A stretch of 64,000 nt of DNA, from positions 1,420,218 through 1,484,217 of the forward strand of contig CP075365.1 in the NCBI GenBank assembly GCA_019454125.1, read 5' to 3'. Source of the DNA: Fimbriimonadaceae bacterium (GTDB taxonomy: Bacteria > Armatimonadota > Fimbriimonadia > Fimbriimonadales > Fimbriimonadaceae). Position numbers and translations under genes: made by a program. The number at the start of each line of letters is the position of its first letter. Positions within the stretch are counted from its first letter, which is position 1. The notes under the pieces are model-generated. The model had not been told where the DNA came from and ran no database searches. It worked only from the letters and a program-made list of their open reading frames with translations. Below, piece by piece: positions 35,017-43,229 of the stretch.

Positions 35017-37710
35017 TCACCTGCGGCGCTGGAACGACATGGCTGCGGCGGCCACGACCGGGATCGGGTCTTGGCGGAGCTTCGCCACGCTGGGGAGAAG
35101 TTCTTCCGGGCACCTTCCGTCAAGCTGCCGCAAGGCTTCCAGGCGAACCCCCGGCCGCGGGTCGAGAAGCATGGCTCCCATCTCGTAGATCCCGTCGTTC
35201 AGCTTCCCGAGAAGCTGGATCCCCACCCGTGCCCGGAATTCGTCCGGGTCGTTCAGGAGGGAAGTCGCGAAAGGCTTTGCCTGGTCCGGGAACTTGGAGA
35301 GGAGTTCAAGCGCCGCCATCCGGGTCAGGAAGTCCTGGTGGAACACCATCGCCTGGGCGGTCGAACCGGAGTCAGCGCTCCCGATTTGGTTGAGCGAGGC
35401 CATCGCCGCTCGGACCACCAAGGGGTCGGGGTCGAGGCAGAGCTTCATCAGCCCGGGGACGGCGCCGGCCGCCTTCAGGGGCCCCGCCGCGGTGGCCGCC
35501 TGCCTCTTCAGGTCGGGGTCTTCCAGCCAGTTTCCGATGAGGGCGCCGATGTCCCGGATCTCGGCGTCGGTCGCGATGCGGATCACGTTCAAGATCTCCG
35601 GCTTGCTGCCTTTGAGGGCCTTTGCCCCGAGCGGGGCCGCGGCCCCGATGCCGATGCCTTTGGCGACGGCGACGAAGGCGCGGATCTGCAGGCGGTCGGC
35701 CTGGGCGAGGCGGTGGTCGAGCATCCACTCGAACGCGGGCAAGCCGATCTCTTGGAGCAATTGGACGTTCTCCGCGACCTCCTTCTCGGCGCTGCCGACA
35801 CCCCACTGGGTCGCCTTGGCGTAGATCTTCTCCATCTCCGCATCCGAAGGCTTCGGCTTGCTGCCGGGCACGGGAAGGGGCGATGTCTGGCGGGTGTCAG
35901 GGGCTTGGGTCGGTGCCGGGCCGAGGTCTATGGAAACGCCATAGGTCGAGCCCGCGAACACGGCAAAGTCCTCCAAACCCTTGCCGTAACTGTCGGGGCC
36001 GGCGAGGTCGACAAAGACGCCGAGCGAGCCCGTCCCCCGGGAGGCGTTGCCTTGACCGGGCGGCCCCTCGTAACGGTCTTGTCCCGCGGAATCTACGAAG
36101 ATGCCGAGGCCGTTCGCCACGCCAAGGCCCGGCTGGCCGTCCCGCGCGCTGTAGACGTCGTTGCCCGCGCGATCGAGCAACATGGCGACGCCGTAATCGT
36201 GGCCGATCGCCTGTGAGGCGCCCACCTGGGCGATATAGGAATCGTCCCCGGCAAGGTCAAAGAGGAAGGCAGCCGTGCAGTGCATCGCGCTGGCCTGTGC
36301 GTAGTGGTAGGCGCTGTACGTATCCCGCCCGCCGCCGTCCCAGAGCACTCCAAGGCTGAACCAGTAGGAGCTTCCTTGGGCATAAGTGTCGGCGGTGTAA
36401 ACGTCTTGGCCTGCAAAGTCGGTGAGGAGGCCGATGCCTCCGCTCACGCCTCCCGTGTCCTCTCGGAAGCCCGATGCGAACCCTTGGGCGAAGGAGTACG
36501 AAACGCCCGTGAAGAGCGGTTCGTTCATGCTGAGGCCGCCCGCTCGGTATGAGTCGTCGCCACGGAGGTCGGCGAGCCACCCCACTCCCTGCGTGCGCGC
36601 CGCCCCCTGGCCGAAGAGCCGCAAGCGGTAATCATCGTCGCCCGCCGTATCCAGCAGGACGCCGACCCCGAAGAAGCCGAACCCTTCGGAAAGCGAGACG
36701 GCGTCATAGCGGTCATGGCCTCCGTCCTTGCGCAGGAGGCCGACGCCGCAAACGCCTGCACCGAAGCAGAGCGAGCGGCCCCGGAAAATGTCCTGGCCGC
36801 CCATGTCGTACGCGATGCCGACGCCACAGACGCCCGCGCCGACGCTGAGGTCTGGCGCGAAATAGCGGTCGTCCCCGCCGACGTCGATGAGGACAGAGCT
36901 ATAGCCGACCCCCGCCCCGCACCGCCCGGTGTAGAGGTCGTCTCCGCCGAGGTCTATGGTGATGCGCGCGTCGTTGTCGTCGTGGACCGTCGGGCCGCGT
37001 CCGCCGATCACCACGACGAGCCCGTTTACCACAAGGCGCAGCTTCGGCCCGGAGATATCCTCCTTGGCCTCGCGCAGATTCCGGGCGACTTGGACGACGA
37101 CTTCGGACAGCTCGGCCCCCGCCGCCTGGATCTTGGCGAGGTCGACTCTGTCCATGAGTTGCAGGAGCCGGTCTCGCCCGGGCGGAGTGGACTTGACGAA
37201 CTCAAACTTGACCTTCGGCTCTTCGACGGCTAGCGTCGGTAGGCCTTCAATGAGTTCGCGGAGCTCGGACGGAGTGAGCTTCGCGAGCGCGGCGCGGACT
37301 TCGACGTCCGAGCGCTGGGTCGCGGCGACAAGCTGCCCGACTGGCTCGCGCAAGCCGACGGGGAGGGAATTGACGGCGGCGGGCTCGGGTGCGGGCCGCG
37401 TCGGGCCCACCGGCTTCCCGGCCATCGCGAGCGCCTGCCGCACGATCTGGTCTAGCCCCTGTTTCTCCAATTCGCCGGGCACGGCCAGGAGCGTGTCGGC
37501 CGTCGCCAGGGGATCTCCCAGAGCTTGGGCGACGAGCGGCATCCGGTGCTTGTCCTGAAAGGGTTGTCGCGAATACTTCAGGTCGACCGGGCGTAAATTG
37601 CCCACGAGCATCGCGTCCGCGAGCCCTTGCTTCTCAGCGGCACTCAGCTGGCCGTGGGCGGCAAGGGCGAGGGTGGCGGCGGCGACTAAGACCGCGACGC
37701 GCAGGCTCAT
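35017..37710 (-). CDS. Exported protein with 12 D-x-x-G-x-D-x-Y repeats and HEAT-like C-terminus
   Basis: An 897-residue exported protein. The signal peptide (SLRVAVLVAAATLALAAHG) is followed by a helical region to about residue 245. Twelve repeats of 26-45 residues come next, each opening D-x-x-G-x-D-x-Y/F and continuing with Gly-rich strands that end in GVG-type turns, then a proline-rich linker. About 260 residues of HEAT-like helical repeats complete the protein (PDPLVVRAAMASLNQIG, PRPGVRLEALRQL). The layout suggests a beta-solenoid fused to an alpha-solenoid, exported to the periplasm or surface. ATG 37710 is 6 bases after a CATAAT box. Confidence 0.65.
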   Translation of the reverse strand: MSLRVAVLVAAATLALAAHGQLSAAEKQGLADAMLVGNLRPVDLKYSRQPFQDKHRMPLVAQALGDPLATADTLLAVPGELEKQGLDQIVRQALAMAGKPVGPTRPAPEPAAVNSLPVGLREPVGQLVAATQRSDVEVRAALAKLTPSELRELIEGLPTLAVEEPKVKFEFVKSTPPGRDRLLQLMDRVDLAKIQAAGAELSEVVVQVARNLREAKEDISGPKLRLVVNGLVVVIGGRGPTVHDDNDARITIDLGGDDLYTGRCGAGVGYSSVLIDVGGDDRYFAPDLSVGAGVCGVGIAYDMGGQDIFRGRSLCFGAGVCGVGLLRKDGGHDRYDAVSLSEGFGFFGVGVLLDTAGDDDYRLRLFGQGAARTQGVGWLADLRGDDSYRAGGLSMNEPLFTGVSYSFAQGFASGFREDTGGVSGGIGLLTDFAGQDVYTADTYAQGSSYWFSLGVLWDGGGRDTYSAYHYAQASAMHCTAAFLFDLAGDDSYIAQVGASQAIGHDYGVAMLLDRAGNDVYSARDGQPGLGVANGLGIFVDSAGQDRYEGPPGQGNASRGTGSLGVFVDLAGPDSYGKGLEDFAVFAGSTYGVSIDLGPAPTQAPDTRQTSPLPVPGSKPKPSDAEMEKIYAKATQWGVGSAEKEVAENVQLLQEIGLPAFEWMLDHRLAQADRLQIRAFVAVAKGIGIGAAAPLGAKALKGSKPEILNVIRIATDAEIRDIGALIGNWLEDPDLKRQAATAAGPLKAAGAVPGLMKLCLDPDPLVVRAAMASLNQIGSADSGSTAQAMVFHQDFLTRMAALELLSKFPDQAKPFATSLLNDPDEFRARVGIQLLGKLNDGIYEMGAMLLDPRPGVRLEALRQLDGRCPEELLPSVAKLRQDPIPVVAAAAMSFQRRR
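35920..36963 (-). repeat. Protein-level tandem repeat array, 12 units
   Basis: The translated units begin DLGGDDLY, DVGGDDRY, DMGGQDIF, KDGGHDRY, DTAGDDDY, DLRGDDSY, DFAGQDVY, DGGGRDTY, DLAGDDSY, DRAGNDVY, DSAGQDRY and DLAGPDSY. Spacing is mostly 26-28 residues; the sixth unit is longer. DNA copies have diverged, so the array is old or under selection at protein level. Confidence 0.8.
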
Positions 37711-37716
37711 GTCCCG

Positions 37717-37722
37717 ATTATG
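37717..37722 (-). promoter_or_regulatory. -10 box of a leaderless promoter (CATAAT)
   Basis: Read on the minus strand, CATAAT ends 6 bases before ATG 37710 and supports that start over an ATG at 37764. Confidence 0.5.
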
Positions 37723-37753
37723 CCCGTGATCTTTGGAGGGGCCGTTGAGCCGG

Positions 37754-38866
37754 TCAGTCGGCACGGAGCACGCGCGGCCGCAAGAGGCGCTCGACGAGTT
37801 CGTGCGCGCGACCCATCGGGACGGACCGGTCGCCGATCACGCGCTCGTCCAGCGGCACCGCCGAGTCTCGAGGCAAGGCGCCGTCGAACTCCAGGGCCAG
37901 GCCCTCGCCGTCCTCGTGCGGGAGGATCAAGGTGAGCCGCCCTTCGGGGTCGCGGAGGATCGGCTCCAGAAGCCGCTCGCCGACCAGGCTCAAGTAGCGC
38001 TCCGCCTCCTCTTCACGTCCAAACTCACGGGCTTCGGCGACACCGTCCAGGGCGGTCACGGTCGGCCGCTCTTCGGCGAGCGCCGTCGCCAGGGCATCGA
38101 GCCGCGGGAAGACGGCCTGGCCCAGGGAGCCGGGCGGTTCGGCCTGATAGCCGGCAAGGCGCGCGAGGCCGAGCACGCGCAGTTCTCTCGAGAAGACCCG
38201 GGCCCGCTGCCCCCGGCGGAGGGCCAGGTTCGGCAGTTGGGGGCGAAACCCGGCCCCCCAAGGCCAAAGCAAGTTCGCCATGGGGAGCCCCTCGTCCGCA
38301 CGTCGCAGGTTGAACTCGAGGTTGGAGAGGAAGTTGACGCTGTCGTCGATCAGGCGGCGTAACAGCGCCTCGCCGTCCCCGTCCGGGAGCCGCGCGCGGT
38401 AGTCCTCGCCCGCCGCCTCGGCGAGCGGCGTGAGCCCAAGCTCGATCGAGCCCGATTCCCAGACCAGACCGTGGTCGACCCCGTCGGCAGCGAGGAGCGT
38501 CAGCCGATCCGTGTCCAGGATTTTCGCAGCCTCGACCGCTTCCCGCCCGACCAGTAGGCCGCGGGGCGGCAAGGTGTGGATGCGGCCCGCTTCGTCCAGG
38601 GAAGCGAGGGAAAGGTGGATGTGCACGCTGCGCTCCGGGGGTTCGAAACCCAGTGCGGCGACGGTGAGGGGGCCCTGGGCCGGTGGGGCGCCTTCCGGGG
38701 CGATTCCGAGCCACGTGCGTTCGTCGAACCCGTCCGCGGGCGGCAAGCGGACGACGCGGCCCTGCTCGGGCAGGGACTTCCAGCCACCACGGAGGTCGGC
38801 GAGGAGAGAAGCCTGGCCCTGCCGGGCGATGACTCCGGGGATGACGACTAGCGCTTCCAAGGCCAT
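37754..38866 (-). CDS. Degenerate cofactor-independent phosphoglycerate mutase-like protein
   Basis: A 370-residue protein whose middle (about residues 180-250) resembles archaeal-type i[35 protein letters not shown] matches the family's H/N...R...G.PANL.W.WG.G region. The N-terminus [18 protein letters not shown] has lost the metal-binding DG(M)GD of the alkaline phosphatase superfamily, and no catalytic Ser motif or C-terminal metal-binding His cluster is visible. It is therefore probably not an active mutase. It overlaps the VanZ gene by 19 bases, so both are expressed together. Confidence 0.55.
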   Translation of the reverse strand: MALEALVVIPGVIARQGQASLLADLRGGWKSLPEQGRVVRLPPADGFDERTWLGIAPEGAPPAQGPLTVAALGFEPPERSVHIHLSLASLDEAGRIHTLPPRGLLVGREAVEAAKILDTDRLTLLAADGVDHGLVWESGSIELGLTPLAEAAGEDYRARLPDGDGEALLRRLIDDSVNFLSNLEFNLRRADEGLPMANLLWPWGAGFRPQLPNLALRRGQRARVFSRELRVLGLARLAGYQAEPPGSLGQAVFPRLDALATALAEERPTVTALDGVAEAREFGREEEAERYLSLVGERLLEPILRDPEGRLTLILPHEDGEGLALEFDGALPRDSAVPLDERVIGDRSVPMGRAHELVERLLRPRVLRAD

Positions 38867-39633
38867 GCCACGTCCCGCCAGGATAGCCCGTTTGCGCGAA
38901 GGTAGACCGTGAGCAGGGTCGCCATCCCGGCCGTATCGAGCAGCACGTCGTAGGGTGAGCCCGAGCGGTTCGGGGCGAAGCCCTGGTTCATCTCGTCGAA
39001 GACGGCGTGGGAAAGCGCCCAGGCAAGGCCCAGCGGCACGGACTTCGCGACGGACGTGCCAGCGCCGGCCGCCCCGCGCGCGGCGCTGTACGCGAAGATG
39101 CCGTACGCGGTGAAGTGCAACGCCTTCCGCACGACGAGGTTGATCGTGCCCGCCACCGGTTCGGAGAGATGCAGGATCTGGGTAAGGAAATACATGAAGC
39201 GCCCCGGGCCGCCCTCCGGACCGCTAATCACGGCGAGCGAGAGGCCGACCAAGACCGCCAGGAGGAGCCAGCCAGAGCGGGGGCCGGACCGAAACACCAG
39301 CCACAAAAGGGTCAGGCAACACAACGTCCCCGCGATCAAGAACGCAAGGGGCATCGGCACCTGCAGGTTCTCGCGCGAGCCGAACGCCCACCCGCCGAAC
39401 AGTGCCCCTGCATAGAACAGCGCGGCCCATGGCCAGGGCTTGGTGACGCGGCGCCAGTAGGCCGTGACGGCCAGCCCGAGCGCCAGCGGCAGAGCGAACG
39501 GTGCCACGGGAACGGCGAGTGTGGCCACGGTCACGAGATTAAAGACGAAGGCCCCCTGGCGGCCCGGGGCGTTTGGGCGGCTTCCGCTTCGGTCACGAGG
39601 TGCAGAACAATCGGCTGCCCGAACGAGTTTCAA
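38848..39633 (-). CDS. VanZ-family membrane protein
   Basis: A 261-residue multi-pass membrane protein. Hydrophobic segments include VTVATLAVPVAPFALPLALG, LAFLIAGTLCCLTLLWLVF and WLLLAVLVGLSLAVI. The C-terminal half has the VanZ pattern: RKALHFTAYGIFAY, then ALSHAVFDEMNQGFAPNRSGS and YDVLLDTAGM. VanZ proteins alter susceptibility to lipoglycopeptides in some bacteria, but most have no known role. The N-terminal 29 residues look non-native, so the true start may be further inside. It is divergent from surE. Confidence 0.75.
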   Translation of the reverse strand: MKLVRAADCSAPRDRSGSRPNAPGRQGAFVFNLVTVATLAVPVAPFALPLALGLAVTAYWRRVTKPWPWAALFYAGALFGGWAFGSRENLQVPMPLAFLIAGTLCCLTLLWLVFRSGPRSGWLLLAVLVGLSLAVISGPEGGPGRFMYFLTQILHLSEPVAGTINLVVRKALHFTAYGIFAYSAARGAAGAGTSVAKSVPLGLAWALSHAVFDEMNQGFAPNRSGSPYDVLLDTAGMATLLTVYLRANGLSWRDVAWPWKR

Positions 39634-39672
39634 GACCCACCGCGACGCGGGAAGGGAAGCCTGGCCAGGCGG

Positions 39673-39678
39673 TACCCT
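39673..39678 (+). promoter_or_regulatory. -10 box of a leaderless promoter (TACCCT) for surE
   Basis: TACCCT ends 8 bases before ATG 39687. Confidence 0.45.
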
Positions 39679-39686
39679 GAAGCCCC

Positions 39687-40469
39687 ATGCGAATCCTGGT
39701 GACGAACGACGACGGGATCCGTGCGCCCGGCCTCCTCGCCCTCGCGAACGTCGCCCGAGAGTTTGGCGAGGTGAAGGTCGTCGCCCCAGACCGGGAGCGG
39801 AGCGCCTGCGGCCACTCGATGACCATGCGAGAGCCGCTCCGCGTGACCGAGTTCGACGTCGACGGGCTGGAAGGATATATGGTGAGCGGCGTCCCCGTGG
39901 ACTGCGTCAACGTGGGCCTGACCGTGGGTTGGCCGGATGGGTGCGACCTCGTGCTCAGCGGGTTCAACAACGGCCCGAACCTGGGGTTTGACGCCACGTA
40001 CAGCGGCACCGTCGCGGGGGCGATGGAGGGCGTCATCAACGGCATCCGCTCGATCGCCTTCTCCATGAGCGTCTTCGCAGATGGCGCGCCGTTCCACTAC
40101 GAGACAGGGGCCACCTGGCTGCGCGAGAACTGGGCGTGGCTCACGGCCTTGGAGTTGCCCCCGCTCTGTCTGCTGAATGTGAACGTCCCTGCGATCGCCG
40201 AGCCTGAATTGAACGGCCACCGCTTCGTCTCCATGGGGAAGCGGGTCTATGAGGACCGGGTCGAGCGAAGGGAAGACCCTTGGGGCCGGCCCTACTATTG
40301 GCAGGGCGGCATCGTCGTCATGCGCGCCGAGGAAGACGAGAACGACGTCTGGGCGGTGACGAACGGCTACGTCGCGGTAACCCCCATCACGCTCGACTGG
40401 ACCGAATACGCCACGCTGCGGAAACTTCGGCAAAGCGATCCCAGCGCGGAACCGGCGGCAAGCCGCTAA
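39687..40469 (+). CDS. surE: 5'/3'-nucleotidase SurE
   Basis: A metal-dependent nucleotidase of stationary-phase survival. The 260-residue sequence starts MRILVTNDDGIRAPGLLAL, with the DD metal pair, and has VVAPDRERSACGHSMT, GYMVSGVPVDCVNVGL, DLVLSGFNNGPNLG and TYSGTVAGAMEG. All expected metal and phosphate motifs are present. It ends tail to tail with the next gene, overlapping by four bases. Often next to pcm or nlpD in Proteobacteria, but not here. Confidence 0.95.
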   Translation: MRILVTNDDGIRAPGLLALANVAREFGEVKVVAPDRERSACGHSMTMREPLRVTEFDVDGLEGYMVSGVPVDCVNVGLTVGWPDGCDLVLSGFNNGPNLGFDATYSGTVAGAMEGVINGIRSIAFSMSVFADGAPFHYETGATWLRENWAWLTALELPPLCLLNVNVPAIAEPELNGHRFVSMGKRVYEDRVERREDPWGRPYYWQGGIVVMRAEEDENDVWAVTNGYVAVTPITLDWTEYATLRKLRQSDPSAEPAASR

Positions 40470-41158
40470 TCCAGGTCCAGCCACTCCCGCAGGGGGGAGT
40501 CCGAGGCTTCGAGAAGAAGGTCGCCAAGGCTCGGCTCGCCCAAGATCCAGCGGTGGATCTGGTGCGGCACCCGCCCCAGTTGGTCGGCGTCTATCGGTCG
40601 CGGCCAGTTCAAGAACGTGTGCTCCCGGTTCGGCACGACCCGCTGTTGGGCCACGGTGAGCAGGCGGGCTTTGGGCGGAAGGCTTTCCAGGATCAAGCCG
40701 GCGGCTTCCTGGACCACTTGGCTCTCCGTGCCGGTCTCGACGCTGGGCTGGGAGATGAGCGTCCGCGCGGCCAGGCTGAGCTTGTGGGGCGGGGTCGGCT
40801 TGTTCGGGTCGCCGCGGACCAGGTCAAGGTACGAGAACCCGAGCGGTTCCTCTTCGACCGCCTGGGGCTCGATCGGCACGCCGACCATGCGGCGGGCGCA
40901 GTCGTCGTGCAGGGCGAGGATCGCGTCAGTCACCTCTGCGCTGGCCTCTGCCAGGTCCGAGGTCGCCTTCACCATATGCCCAAGGCTTGTGCGGTCCAGG
41001 CACGTCCGGGCGAAACGGTCGAGCAGGTCGAGCCGCTCCTCGTTCGCATCGAACAGGCGGAACTCGACGTCCGATTCCGGTTGCCAGTTGCAGACGGTCG
41101 CGACGACCGCCGGCGAACTGGCCACGTTCCCCGCGCCATAGAGGCAGACGACGCGCAT
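40466..41158 (-). CDS. Rossmann-like protein, distantly GH4-like, function unknown
   Basis: A 230-residue protein whose N-terminus (VVCLYGAGNVASSPAVVATV, then VEFRLFDANEERLDLLDRFAR) resembles the NAD-binding start of family-4 glycosidases and related dehydrogenases. A conserved catalytic CN..P motif of GH4 is not visible and the protein is half the GH4 length, so it is a distant or reduced relative. ATG 41158 lies 6 bases after a TAAACT box on the minus strand. No partner gene. Confidence 0.55.
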   Translation of the reverse strand: MRVVCLYGAGNVASSPAVVATVCNWQPESDVEFRLFDANEERLDLLDRFARTCLDRTSLGHMVKATSDLAEASAEVTDAILALHDDCARRMVGVPIEPQAVEEEPLGFSYLDLVRGDPNKPTPPHKLSLAARTLISQPSVETGTESQVVQEAAGLILESLPPKARLLTVAQQRVVPNREHTFLNWPRPIDADQLGRVPHQIHRWILGEPSLGDLLLEASDSPLREWLDLD

Positions 41159-41164
41159 AGCCTT

Positions 41165-41170
41165 AGTTTA
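41165..41170 (-). promoter_or_regulatory. -10 box of a leaderless promoter (TAAACT)
   Basis: Read on the minus strand, TAAACT ends 6 bases before ATG 41158. Confidence 0.5.
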
Positions 41171-41217
41171 GTCGGATAGCCGTTGCCTGGTGAGGCGGGC
41201 GAAAACGACCGACAATT

Positions 41218-41688
41218 GTGCTGGGGATTGGCTCAGCGGTGAAGAACAGCATACGGAGCGGAGTTTACGAGGCGGACCGGGTTTTTGCGGCGTGCTTCGT
41301 CTCTGGCCTCGTCGCCTGCGGGCTGGCCGCTCCGTTCGCCACCGCGGACGACACGTCCGGGCTTGGGCTAGTCCTGGTGGTCGCGATGCTGCTCGCCTGG
41401 AGGCTGGGCGGCAAGGCGGCCGCGTTCTGGGCGACCCCGATCGTGGCGACCGTGCCGGCCGCCCTCCTTGCGGAACACCCCTTGCTCGCCACGGCCACCC
41501 TGATGGCGCACGCCGTCGGGTACCTCTCCTTGGTCTTCGTCGCAGAGGCGCTGGAGGAGCACTGGCTCCGCCAGGGACGGCTCTATCTGGGGAAGCTCTC
41601 CACCGGCTTCAGGGTACGGACCCTGAGCGTGCCGTCCGGCAAGATCGTGGCCCAGCGGTCTACCGTCACGAGCGCGACCCGGCCGTAA
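41218..41688 (+). CDS. Small multi-pass membrane protein, function unknown
   Basis: A protein of up to 156 residues with at least three hydrophobic segments (CFVSGLVACGLAAPFA, GLVLVVAMLLAW, TPIVATVPAALLA, then ATLMAHAVGYLSLVFVAEAL) and a basic tail. GTG 41218 or GTG 41239 could be the start; a GACAAT box at 41211-41216 would fit the later one better. Its last 106 bases overlap the 3' end of the convergent minus-strand gene. One of the two 3' ends may therefore be extended artificially. No family recognised. Confidence 0.45.
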   Translation: MLGIGSAVKNSIRSGVYEADRVFAACFVSGLVACGLAAPFATADDTSGLGLVLVVAMLLAWRLGGKAAAFWATPIVATVPAALLAEHPLLATATLMAHAVGYLSLVFVAEALEEHWLRQGRLYLGKLSTGFRVRTLSVPSGKIVAQRSTVTSATRP

Positions 41689-42458
41689 ACCTCTTCCCAT
41701 CCCGCGTCGTTGCCGATGTCCGGCAATTCGGCCCAACCCGCTAGCGAACCGCGGATGTTGTAAACGGCCAGGATCGGCTCCTTGCCCTCGCCCCGGAAGT
41801 GGACGACGGCAAACTTGTTGTACGGGGCGACGTTCACGACTGCCATGCGGCCGTCCGCACCGGCGGGAATGTCTTCCGGGCCGAAGAAGACGGCCTCTAG
41901 CGGAGACTTTGGGTCAAAGAGCGTGTCGGCCTTGTCAATGTCCCGGAAGATCAAGGTGGCGCCGCTCTCGCGCTGCCAGCCAGTGAGGGGCTGCGGTCGC
42001 GTCACCAGCCGTTTGGCGACCTGAACGACGTCCTCCTTCATCTCGCCCACCTGCGTCCACTTCACGTTTTCATACCGGTAGAGCGTGCGCTTTCCAGCTT
42101 GTTCGCCCCAGGCGAACACCCAACCGTCTTGGGACGAGACCAGGCCCTCCGGGCGGAATTCGGACGGCGGGTCGAGCGCTTCCGCCAGTTCGCCGTCTTC
42201 GCGCACGTAGCAGAACTTCGTCTCTTCCTCGCGCTTGCAGAACGTGGCGAACATCATCGTCCCCTGGATGACGACCGGGCCGAGCTGGCCCTTTTCAGGG
42301 TCGGTCTGGATCTTGTGGTCTCCGAGCGTGAGCTTTTCGACAGGGATGACCTTGGAGCCGCCGTCGGGGGAGATGACAAGGCAGGCCTTCTGATTGGGGA
42401 CGAGCCGCCAAGTGGGGCCGGAAAGCGCGGCCGCAGCAAGCGCGATAAGGACCGTCAT
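41583..42458 (-). CDS. Exported protein, possibly propeller-like, function unknown
   Basis: A 291-residue protein with a very short hydrophobic N-terminus (TVLIALAAAALSGPTW) that could be a signal peptide. The rest is beta-rich with repeating aromatic turns (SSQDGWVFAWGEQAGKRTLY, ATLIFRDIDKADTLF, RMAVVNVAPYNKFAVVHF), as expected for a propeller or a log-like reporter protein. Cysteines are few. ATG 42458 lies 9 bases after a TACCCT box (42468-42473, minus strand). It converges with the small membrane protein and overlaps its end. Confidence 0.6.
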   Translation of the reverse strand: MTVLIALAAAALSGPTWRLVPNQKACLVISPDGGSKVIPVEKLTLGDHKIQTDPEKGQLGPVVIQGTMMFATFCKREEETKFCYVREDGELAEALDPPSEFRPEGLVSSQDGWVFAWGEQAGKRTLYRYENVKWTQVGEMKEDVVQVAKRLVTRPQPLTGWQRESGATLIFRDIDKADTLFDPKSPLEAVFFGPEDIPAGADGRMAVVNVAPYNKFAVVHFRGEGKEPILAVYNIRGSLAGWAELPDIGNDAGWEEVYGRVALVTVDRWATILPDGTLRVRTLKPVESFPR

Positions 42459-42544
42459 AAGGGTTCAAGGGTATCAGACGCCGCAGGAGCCGATACGTGA
42501 CGCCAGGGACTGCCGTCCCTCATCAATCCCTCACAAGGACCGGA

Positions 42545-42550
42545 TAAAGT
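42545..42550 (+). promoter_or_regulatory. -10 box of a leaderless promoter (TAAAGT) for the two-component operon
   Basis: TAAAGT ends 7 bases before ATG 42558. Confidence 0.5.
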
Positions 42551-42557
42551 CCGCTCT

Positions 42558-43226
42558 ATGAGGGTGTTGGTCGTCGAGGACGACGAGGAGATCGCGGAGC
42601 AGCTAGCGATCGCCCTCCGGAACTCGGGGCACAAGCCCACCGTGGCGAAAGACGGGGTGGAGGGCGAGCGCGAGGCCCTGCTGAACCCATACGGGGTGAT
42701 CCTCCTGGACGTCATGATGCCTGGCCGCAACGGGTTCGAAGTGTGCCGACGGCTTCGCCAATCCGGGGTCGAGACCCCCATTCTGATGCTCACCGCCAAA
42801 GATGCGGTGGAGGACCGGGTGACCGGTCTGGACACGGGGGCGGACGACTACCTCGTGAAGCCGTTCGAAATCGCCGAGCTTCTTGCCCGGATCCGGTCCC
42901 TCGCCCGCCGGGACTCACAGACCCGCACCGGCGTCGTCACGATCAACGACCTGGTGGTGGATTCCCGAACCCAAACGGCGACGAAGGCTGGCGAGCCGTT
43001 AAGGCTCACTCCCAGGGAGTTCAGCCTCTTGGAGGCCTTGGTCCGCAACGAGGGCCGCACCCTGACCCGCGAGGCGATCCTTGAGCGGGTGTGGAACAAC
43101 GACGAGGCCCTGCCCAACACGGTCAGCTTCCATATGTCCTCGCTCCGAAAGAAGGTGGATCCGGAAGCGAAGCTGATCCACACCGTCCACGGCTTCGGCT
43201 ACGTTCTGCGCCGGGGAGAGGGCTGA
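42558..43226 (+). CDS. OmpR-family response regulator
   Basis: A 222-residue two-domain regulator. The receiver domain has the acidic pair EDDEE, the phospho-acceptor Asp51 in VILLDVMMPG, the Thr of LMLTAKD and the Lys of YLVKPF. The C-terminal winged helix (LTPREFSLLEALVRNEGRTL, then VSFHMSSLRKKVD and VHGFGYVLR) binds DNA. It is the first gene of a two-component pair and sits 3 bases before its kinase. Confidence 0.95.
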   Translation: MRVLVVEDDEEIAEQLAIALRNSGHKPTVAKDGVEGEREALLNPYGVILLDVMMPGRNGFEVCRRLRQSGVETPILMLTAKDAVEDRVTGLDTGADDYLVKPFEIAELLARIRSLARRDSQTRTGVVTINDLVVDSRTQTATKAGEPLRLTPREFSLLEALVRNEGRTLTREAILERVWNNDEALPNTVSFHMSSLRKKVDPEAKLIHTVHGFGYVLRRGEG

Positions 43227-43229
43227 GCC

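Noticed and set aside
34758-35123. Possible minus-strand gene in the gap after the 12-repeat protein
   Set aside because: It overlaps the 3' end of that gene and its terminator, and its composition is not protein-like.
41211-41216. GACAAT as a leaderless -10 box for GTG 41218
   Set aside because: It ends only one base before that GTG, so it cannot serve that start; it could fit a later start such as GTG 41239.
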